Part shown: one piece after another, positions 58,423 to 64,000 of the stretch
How positions within the stretch are numbered: the first letter of the stretch is position 1
How the letters are laid out: every line of letters starts with the position of its first letter
From: Pelagibius sp.
GTDB taxonomy: Bacteria > Pseudomonadota > Alphaproteobacteria > Kiloniellales > Kiloniellaceae
Direction: 5' to 3'
Length of the DNA stretch: 64,000 nucleotides
Assembly: GCA_028280305.1 (NCBI GenBank)
Contig: JANQMC010000012.1
Coordinates: 62,001 to 126,000, forward strand
The notes under the pieces: model-generated
Seen by the model: only the letters and a program-made list of their open reading frames with translations
What the model was told of the DNA's origin: nothing
Databases searched by the model: none
Made by a program: the position numbers and the translations under genes

Positions 58423-59202
58423 TCAGGCGGCGTCGCGTAGACGGCAGACGACGGGTGTGTGGTCCGAGGCCTTGGTCTTCCCGCGCGGCTCGCGATCGAT
58501 CTCACAGCTTTCCAGGCGGTCCGCGGCTTGCGGTGAGAGCAGGAAGTGATCGATGCGCAGGCCGTGATCGTTCTGCCAGGCACCGCCCTGATAGTCCCAG
58601 AAGCTGTAGAGATGCGGGGCATCGTTCAGGGCCCGGAAGGCCTCCGTATAACCCTGGTTCAGCAAGGCGCGGAAGCGTTGCCGGCTTTCCGGTTGCGCCA
58701 GTGCGTCGCCGGCGAAGGCGCGCGGGTCGTAGACGTCTTCATCCTGGGGGATGATGTTGTAGTCGCCGCCGAGGACGACCGGCTGCTCGCTCTGCAGCAA
58801 GTCATAGGCGTGGTCGTTCAGCCTGTCCATCCAGGCCAGCTTGTAGCTGAACTTTTCGGTTTTGACCGGGTTGCCGTTGGGCAGATAGATGGTGGCCACG
58901 CGCAGACCGAAAGTCGTCGCCTCGACATAACGGGCCTGCTCGTCGGCCGGATCGCCCGGCAGGCCCATCATGACATCTTCCAGCGGCTGCTTCGAAAGGA
59001 TGGCGACGCCGTTATAACTCTTCTGGCCCAGCACGGCGCAGTGATAGCCCAAGGCTTCGATTTCCAGCCTCGGAAAGTTGTCTTCGACGGTTTTCAGTTC
59101 CTGGAACAGGGCAATGTCGGGGCTGGCGGATTCCAGCCAGGCAAGCACATTGGGCAGACGCGCCTTGATGGAGTTGACGTTCCAACTGGCGATGCTGGTC
59201 AC
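58423..59202 (-). CDS. xthA: Exodeoxyribonuclease III XthA
   Basis: A 259-residue AP endonuclease/exonuclease of the EEP family. SIASWNVNSIKARLPNVLAWLE opens the protein (metal-binding Asn), LFQELKTVEDNFP has the catalytic Glu, GGDYNIIPQDEDVYDP the Asp-Asn pair, and RIDHFLLSPQA with KASDHTPVVC the Asp-His pair. It repairs abasic sites. The stop is 25 bp before the rhomboid start, so both may be one unit. Confidence 0.94.
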   Translation of the reverse strand: MTSIASWNVNSIKARLPNVLAWLESASPDIALFQELKTVEDNFPRLEIEALGYHCAVLGQKSYNGVAILSKQPLEDVMMGLPGDPADEQARYVEATTFGLRVATIYLPNGNPVKTEKFSYKLAWMDRLNDHAYDLLQSEQPVVLGGDYNIIPQDEDVYDPRAFAGDALAQPESRQRFRALLNQGYTEAFRALNDAPHLYSFWDYQGGAWQNDHGLRIDHFLLSPQAADRLESCEIDREPRGKTKASDHTPVVCRLRDAA

Positions 59203-59235
59203 AGCCGAAGCCCCATGAAGAGGTCCGGGCCGGAT

Positions 59236-59595
59236 CTAGATGGCAAAGGAGGATCCGCAGCCACAGGACGACGTGGCATTGGGGTTGCGAATCTGGAACG
59301 ACGAGCCGCCAAGGTCCTCGACGAAGTCGATCTCGGCGCCGGCCAGAAGTTCCAGAGAAGTCTCGTCGATGACAGCGGTCACACCATCGCGCTCGAAGGT
59401 GCGGTCGTCGTCATTCACCGCTTTGTCGAAGGAGAAGCCGTACTGAAAACCTGAGCAACCGCCGCCGGATACCGACACCCGCAGCATCAGATCGCCATCG
59501 CCTTCCTGCTCGATCAGCCAAGCGACCCGCTTAGCGGCGTTTGCCGACAAGGCCAGTTCCTGTATCGGGGCATCTCCTGAAGGCATCGAACCCAT
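59236..59595 (-). CDS. erpA: Iron-sulfur cluster insertion protein ErpA (A-type carrier)
   Basis: A 119-residue HesB/IscA-type carrier. The three ligand cysteines are in [11 protein letters not shown] and SSCGCGSSF near the C terminus; [33 protein letters not shown] is typical of ErpA. It receives a cluster from the assembly scaffold and passes it to target proteins. The N-terminal extension before [11 protein letters not shown] is slightly long, and ATG 59586 is an alternative start. It lies 33 bp upstream of xthA on the same strand and is divergent from dgt. Confidence 0.9.
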   Translation of the reverse strand: MGSMPSGDAPIQELALSANAAKRVAWLIEQEGDGDLMLRVSVSGGGCSGFQYGFSFDKAVNDDDRTFERDGVTAVIDETSLELLAGAEIDFVEDLGGSSFQIRNPNATSSCGCGSSFAI

Positions 59596-59772
59596 CGCTA
59601 ACCTCTCGGACCTTAAGGCCTGTTAACCAAGGGCCCGGGAGCCCAGTTCTACTCAAGATGTAAGGACTCTCGCCCCGTTGTCAAACGGCGCCGCAGCCGT
59701 CTCGCTCTGCGCCTCGGAAAGTGGCGGAAAACCGCCGTTGCCACGGGCAACACAAGGCCGTAGGTTCGCGCC

Positions 59773-60957
59773 ATGTCAGCGCCGATTCCTTCCGCCCTCA
59801 TCGCCTCCAGGCCCGCCGAAAGCCGGGGCCGGGACTTTGGCGAGCCGGAAAGCCCGACCCGCTCCTGTTTTCAGCGCGACCGGGACAGAATCGTTCACGC
59901 CGCCGCCTTTCGGCGTCTGAAGTATAAGACGCAAGTCTTTGTTTATCATGAAGGTGACTACTATCGTACACGGCTGACCCATTCCATCGAGGTCGCCCAG
60001 ATCGCCCGCTCGATCAGCCGGTCGCTGGGTCTGAACGAGGATCTGGCGGAGGCCATGGCCTTGGCCCATGACCTGGGCCACACCTGCTTCGGCCATGCCG
60101 GGGAGGACGCCCTGAACAAGGCCATGGAGCCTTTTGGCGGTTTTGATCACAACGAGCAGACCTTCCGTATTCTGACCCGGCTGGAGCGCCGCTACGCCGA
60201 GTTCGACGGCTTGAACCTGACCTGGGAGACCCTCGAGGGGATCGTCAAGCACAACGGCCCGCTGATCGGCCCGGCCTCGCGCGACGACAAGGTGCCGGAA
60301 ACCATCGCCGCCTACTGCCGGGAAGTTCGCGATCTGGAGGTCGACAGCTTCGCGGGGCCGGAGGCGCAGGTGGCGGCCCTTTCGGACGACATTGCCTACA
60401 ACAACCACGACATCGATGACGGCCTGCGGGCTGGGCTCTTTCCCCTGGAGGAGCTTCGCGAACTGCCGCTGGTCGGTCCTTTGCTGGCCGATGTCTCGGC
60501 CCGCTATCCCAAACTGGACGAGGCGCGCCTGATCCACGAGACGATCCGGCGAATGATCGACGTCATGGTGACGGATCTGCTGGAGGAGACGCGCCGCCGC
60601 ATCGCGCTGCACAAGCCGACCAGCGTAGCGGAGGTCCGCGGTCTGGACGGTCCCCTGGTTGCCTTTTCGGAGGAGATGCGGCAGAACGACCGCGCCCTGC
60701 GGGCCTTTCTGTTCCAACGCATGTATCGTCATTACAAGGTCAACCGCATGACCACCAAGGCCAAGCGGGTGGTTCGTGACCTTTTCGCGCAGTACCTGGA
60801 GCGCCCCGACTGCCTGCCCGATGAATGGCGCGAAACCGGCGAGGCCATCGAGGGCAAGGACAGGGCACGGCTCGTGGCCGACTACATCGCCGGCATGACG
60901 GACCGCTATGCGCTTGACGAGCATGCTAAGAACTTCGATCTTCGAGTAAGAAAATAA
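59773..60957 (+). CDS. dgt: Deoxyguanosinetriphosphate triphosphohydrolase-like protein Dgt
   Basis: A 394-residue HD-domain dNTPase. The metal-binding HD motif is in [20 protein letters not shown], preceded by [19 protein letters not shown] and followed by [16 protein letters not shown], which supplies the second Asp. The N-terminal [30 protein letters not shown] is the conserved start of the family. It splits dNTPs into nucleosides and triphosphate. Its TAA overlaps the ATG of argS by one base. Confidence 0.93.
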   Translation: MSAPIPSALIASRPAESRGRDFGEPESPTRSCFQRDRDRIVHAAAFRRLKYKTQVFVYHEGDYYRTRLTHSIEVAQIARSISRSLGLNEDLAEAMALAHDLGHTCFGHAGEDALNKAMEPFGGFDHNEQTFRILTRLERRYAEFDGLNLTWETLEGIVKHNGPLIGPASRDDKVPETIAAYCREVRDLEVDSFAGPEAQVAALSDDIAYNNHDIDDGLRAGLFPLEELRELPLVGPLLADVSARYPKLDEARLIHETIRRMIDVMVTDLLEETRRRIALHKPTSVAEVRGLDGPLVAFSEEMRQNDRALRAFLFQRMYRHYKVNRMTTKAKRVVRDLFAQYLERPDCLPDEWRETGEAIEGKDRARLVADYIAGMTDRYALDEHAKNFDLRVRK

Positions 60958-62714
60958 TGAATCTTTTCAAAGAATTTCGCGACTCTGTTGTCGGTGAACT
61001 TGAGGGTTTGGCGGCCTCTGCCGAACTGCCGGAGGGGCTCGATTTCGCCCGGGTGACCGTGGAGCCGCCGCGTGACCCGGAGCATGGCGATCTGGCGACC
61101 AATGCGGCGATGGTGTTGGCCAAGCCGGCCGGCATGAAGCCCCGCGATCTGGCCGAGACTCTCGTCGCGCGGCTGGCGGGCCTGGACAACGTGACCGAGG
61201 CCTCGGTGGCCGGCCCAGGCTTCATCAACCTGCGCCTTCAAGATCAGTTCTGGTACGAGCGCTTGCGCGAGATTCTGAAGGCCGGAACCGCTTACGGCGA
61301 AAGCCGGCTTGGCCAGGGGCAATCGGTCAACGTGGAGTACGTTTCCACCAACCCGACCGGCCCGCTCACCGTCGGCCACGCGCGCGGCGCCGTGGTCGGC
61401 GATGCCCTGGCATCGCTGCTCGCCAAGGTCGGTTTTGAGGTGACGCGGGAGTACTACATCAACGACGCCGGGGGGCAGGTGGACGTTCTGGCGCGCTCGG
61501 CCTATCTGCGGTACCGCGAAGCCCTGGGTGAGGACATCGGTGAGATACCGGAGGGTCTCTATCCCGGCGACTATCTGAAAGAAACCGGCCGCGCCCTCGC
61601 CGAGCGCGATGGCGACAAGTGGCGCGACGCTGCTGAAGCAGACTGGCTGCCGGCGCTGCGGAACTTTGCCATTGGGTCGATGATGGACCTGATCCGCCGC
61701 GACCTGGGGGCCCTCGGCGTGCATCAGGATGTCTTTTCGTCAGAGGACGCGCTGGTTCAGGCCGGCGGCGTGGAGGCTGTCCTCACCACCCTGGAGGAGC
61801 GCGGCCTTGTCTATACCGGAGTGCTGGAGCCGCCCAAGGGCAAGCCGCCGCCGGAGGACTGGGAACCACGGCCCCAACTGCTTTTCAAGGCGACCCAGTT
61901 CGGCGACGACGTTGACAGGGCGCTGAAGAAGTCCGACGGCAGCTGGACCTACTTCGCCGGCGACATGGCCTACCATCTGGACAAGTTCCGTCGCGGCTTT
62001 CCCATCATGATTGACGTTTTCGGCGCCGATCACGGCGGCTACGTGAAACGCATGAAGGCCGGTGTGAAGGCGCTGACCGACGGAAAGGGCGACCTCGACA
62101 TCAAGCTCTGTCAGTTGGTCACCCTGAAACGCGCCGGGCAGGTCGTGAAGATGTCGAAACGGGCCGGCACCTTCGTCACCCTGCGTGAAGTCATTGACGA
62201 GGTCGGCAAGGATGTCGTGCGCTTCATCATGCTGACCCGCAAAAACGACGCGACACTCGATTTCGATCTTGAGAAAGTAGTTGAGAAATCGCTCGAAAAC
62301 CCCGTGTTTTACGTACAAATGGCCCACGCCCGCTGTCGCTCTGTAATGCGGCTGGCGGCGCAGGAGATTCCGGACATCGATCTGGATCCTGTGTCTCTCG
62401 CGGGCGCCGACCTCAATCTCTTGACCGACTCGGGTGAGCTGGGGCTGATAAAACAGTTGGCGGAGTGGCCTCGCCTGTTGGAAGCGGCAGCGGAGGCGCA
62501 TGAACCGCACCGTGTGGCCTTTTATCTTTACGATGTGGCCGCAGCGCTTCATGCGCAGTGGAACAGAGGGCAGAGCACAGCCCTGTTGCGCTTCCTGCTT
62601 CCCGACGAACCGGAGGTCACAAAAGCCCGGCTGGCCCTGCTGCAGGCGGTGGTGTTCGTGATTGCATCCGGGCTTGAGGTGTTTGGTGTCGAACCTGTGG
62701 AGGAGTTGCGCTGA
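60957..62714 (+). CDS. argS: Arginyl-tRNA synthetase ArgS
   Basis: A 585-residue class I synthetase. The N-terminal domain ends at [12 protein letters not shown], and the HIGH-type motif is [20 protein letters not shown] at about 124-143. [14 protein letters not shown] follows. [16 protein letters not shown] holds the KMSK-type loop. The C-terminal anticodon domain has [18 protein letters not shown]. It charges tRNA-Arg. It overlaps dgt at the 5' end and touches the SPOR gene at the 3' end, showing a dgt-argS-SPOR-nagZ unit. Confidence 0.96.
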   Translation: MNLFKEFRDSVVGELEGLAASAELPEGLDFARVTVEPPRDPEHGDLATNAAMVLAKPAGMKPRDLAETLVARLAGLDNVTEASVAGPGFINLRLQDQFWYERLREILKAGTAYGESRLGQGQSVNVEYVSTNPTGPLTVGHARGAVVGDALASLLAKVGFEVTREYYINDAGGQVDVLARSAYLRYREALGEDIGEIPEGLYPGDYLKETGRALAERDGDKWRDAAEADWLPALRNFAIGSMMDLIRRDLGALGVHQDVFSSEDALVQAGGVEAVLTTLEERGLVYTGVLEPPKGKPPPEDWEPRPQLLFKATQFGDDVDRALKKSDGSWTYFAGDMAYHLDKFRRGFPIMIDVFGADHGGYVKRMKAGVKALTDGKGDLDIKLCQLVTLKRAGQVVKMSKRAGTFVTLREVIDEVGKDVVRFIMLTRKNDATLDFDLEKVVEKSLENPVFYVQMAHARCRSVMRLAAQEIPDIDLDPVSLAGADLNLLTDSGELGLIKQLAEWPRLLEAAAEAHEPHRVAFYLYDVAAALHAQWNRGQSTALLRFLLPDEPEVTKARLALLQAVVFVIASGLEVFGVEPVEELR

Positions 62715-63797
62715 ATGGCGATGAATGCAGGCCGGGATGGCGTTGGCCGGGAGGGCGCGGGGCCCGACGAGCCGGCTGATTCCCTCGGTGCAGGAAGCGC
62801 CCCGGCGTTCAGCGAGGAAGGCATGCGTCGCATTGTCTACGCCCAGGACCGCGACCGCAGCGCTTTTGGCGAGGATACGGCCGAGCTGGAAGCCGACCTG
62901 CAGGCCCGCCGCAAGGTGGTGCCGGTGGTCATCGCCCTGGCGGCGCTCGTCAGCTTCGGAGCGATCGTCTGGTACGCCTATTCCTGGGGAACCGGACAAA
63001 TGGCCGAAGACCAACTGCCCGTGGTGCAGGCCGAGATCGAACCGGAGAAGACGCGGCCCGAGCAGTCCGGCGGGATGGAAGTGCCACATCAGGACAAGCT
63101 GGTATTGAACGACGGCGAGCCGGCCGGTGGGACGCCGCGCGTCGAAAGCCTTTTGCCGCCGCCGGAGACACCGCAGGCCCTGGAGCCGTTGCCCGATCCC
63201 GCCACCGCGCCTGAGCCGGCCGTGGCGGAAACCCTTCCACAGGAAGGTCAATCCGCATCTGAGACGTCGGAGGCCGTGGCCGCGCTGCCTGACAGCTCCG
63301 AAATTCCGTCCATTCCTGAGATTCCAGCAGATCCCGAGGCTGCCGAGGCCGAACCGGTGCCGGGGGAAAGCGGGATCGCTCTGCCGCAGCGGAAGCCCGC
63401 GCCGCCTGCGGCGGGGGTTGCGCCACAGGAAGACCAGATAGCCAGACTTCTGGAGCAAGCCCCTCTGGAAACCGCGAGTGGCGATGCCTCAGCGCCGGCC
63501 GCCTCTCAAACGGCGGCGGTGCAGCCATCGTCGGGGCAGGGCGCAGGCCCGGGCGATATCGTGCTGCAGCTTTCCTCGGTCAAGTCGGAAGCTGCGGCAA
63601 CCAGGGAGTGGGCGCGCCTGCAGGCGGCCCATCCAAGCTTGCTCGGTCCGCTCGCCTTGGCGCTCGATACCGCCGAGGTTCAAGGCAGCACCTACTATCG
63701 GGTGCAGACCGGTCCGTTCCCCAGCCGCGAGGCGGCTTCCGAGATTTGCGACCGTCTGAAAAGCAGGAATCAGGACTGTCTTGTTAAACAACGCTAG
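62715..63797 (+). CDS. SPOR-domain membrane protein
   Basis: A 360-residue single-pass protein. A cytoplasmic N-terminal part (residues 1-70, with RRIVYAQDRDRSAFGEDTAELE) precedes a membrane helix VPVVIALAALVSFGAIVWYAYSW (about 74-96). A long Pro/Glu/Ala-rich periplasmic linker follows (about 100-275), and the C-terminal SPOR domain begins at DIVLQLSSVKSEAAATREWARLQ (about 278-360). SPOR domains bind denuded peptidoglycan at the division site, so it probably acts in cell division or wall remodelling. It starts directly after the argS stop, and nagZ follows after 45 bp. Confidence 0.9.
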   Translation: MAMNAGRDGVGREGAGPDEPADSLGAGSAPAFSEEGMRRIVYAQDRDRSAFGEDTAELEADLQARRKVVPVVIALAALVSFGAIVWYAYSWGTGQMAEDQLPVVQAEIEPEKTRPEQSGGMEVPHQDKLVLNDGEPAGGTPRVESLLPPPETPQALEPLPDPATAPEPAVAETLPQEGQSASETSEAVAALPDSSEIPSIPEIPADPEAAEAEPVPGESGIALPQRKPAPPAAGVAPQEDQIARLLEQAPLETASGDASAPAASQTAAVQPSSGQGAGPGDIVLQLSSVKSEAAATREWARLQAAHPSLLGPLALALDTAEVQGSTYYRVQTGPFPSREAASEICDRLKSRNQDCLVKQR

Positions 63798-63842
63798 GCG
63801 CTTGGTGGAGCCGCGTCGGGTGTGGCGATTGCCGGGGTGAGA

Positions 63843-64000
63843 ATGACTGATTCCGTGAATCCCAAGGCAGCGATTTTCGGCTGTGAAGGCCCGGTTCTGT
63901 CGGCCGCTGAAGAGTCGTTCTTTCGCAGCGCCGACCCGCTCGGCTTCATCCTTTTTGCCCGCAACTGTGAATCTCCGGACCAGCTGCGCGACTTGACATC
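63843..64000 (+). CDS. nagZ: Beta-N-acetylhexosaminidase NagZ (5' part, runs off the window)
   Basis: The first 52 codons are visible: MTDSVNPKAAIFGCEGPVLS then FFRSADPLGFILFARNCESPDQLRDL. GFILFARN is the N-terminal strand of GH3 NagZ, and the position after an argS-SPOR pair matches the common alphaproteobacterial order. It would remove N-acetylglucosamine from recycled cell-wall fragments. The catalytic residues lie beyond the window. Confidence 0.88.
   Translation, partial: MTDSVNPKAAIFGCEGPVLSAAEESFFRSADPLGFILFARNCESPDQLRDLT

Overview
The window is a gene-dense, GC-rich (roughly 60-65%) piece of a chromosome from an alphaproteobacterium, most likely a Rhodospirillales/Kiloniellales-type heterotroph. 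This assignment is inferred from a PopZ gene directly upstream of valS, a dgt-argS-SPOR-nagZ block, a Caulobacter-type D-xylose dehydrogenase, SoeABC-type sulfite dehydrogenase genes, TRAP transporters and a PAS_5-like protein. No phage, integrase, insertion sequence or CRISPR array was seen.

Layout. 1-4.4 kb: D-xylose ABC importer (xylF, xylH, xylG) and an SDR xylose dehydrogenase, i.e. uptake plus the first step of oxidative xylose use. 4.5-5.0 kb: a secreted TPR protein on the minus strand. 5.4-12.0 kb: a sulfite-handling locus (soeABC, a TauE/SafE permease and a TIGR02186-like membrane protein). 12.0-16.2 kb, minus strand: osmoregulated periplasmic glucan synthesis (opgG, an OpgI-position protein, opgH). 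16.5-20.3 kb: a PRC-barrel protein, a DUF481-like outer-membrane protein, a Lys/Ala-rich histone H1-like protein and a patatin-like phospholipase. 20.4-26.4 kb: an ArsR-methyltransferase fusion regulator, metF, metH and a small unknown gene (methionine/folate cycle). 26.4-30.5 kb, minus strand: gamma-glutamyltransferase, RraA-like aldolase, GNAT and MFS genes. 30.8-33.3 kb: a Cu+ P-type ATPase behind a CueR-like operator, and a small unknown gene. 33.5-36.6 kb: TRAP transporter dctP-dctQ-dctM. 36.8-40.3 kb: dTDP-rhamnose synthesis (rfbC, rfbB, rfbD, rfbA). 40.3-44.1 kb: a ubiquitin-fold MoaD/ThiS protein paired with a BNR propeller protein, then tryptophan 2,3-dioxygenase and a kynureninase-like class V PLP enzyme. 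44.1-46.1 kb: a PAS protein, tRNA-Asn, tRNA-Cys and two doubtful small ORFs. 46.1-53.4 kb: a Pcm-like methyltransferase, TolC-like protein, popZ, valS, a DUF6314-like protein and bioY. 53.6-59.6 kb: ilvD, an M81 peptidase, a tandem PilZ protein, rhomboid protease, xthA and erpA. 59.8-64 kb: dgt, argS, a SPOR protein and the 5' end of nagZ.

Most genes are ordinary metabolism and envelope biology. The best candidates for something undescribed are the MoaD/ThiS-BNR gene pair, the unknown protein sandwiched between opgG and opgH, the ggt-rraA-GNAT-MFS cluster (whose MFS gene appears to begin at an ATC codon), and the ArsR-methyltransferase regulator with a palindrome in the promoter of the methionine genes. 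Starts were moved from the longest ORF where a ribosome binding site, an operator or gene spacing argued for it; each case is explained. All product names rest on reading motifs by eye, with no database search.
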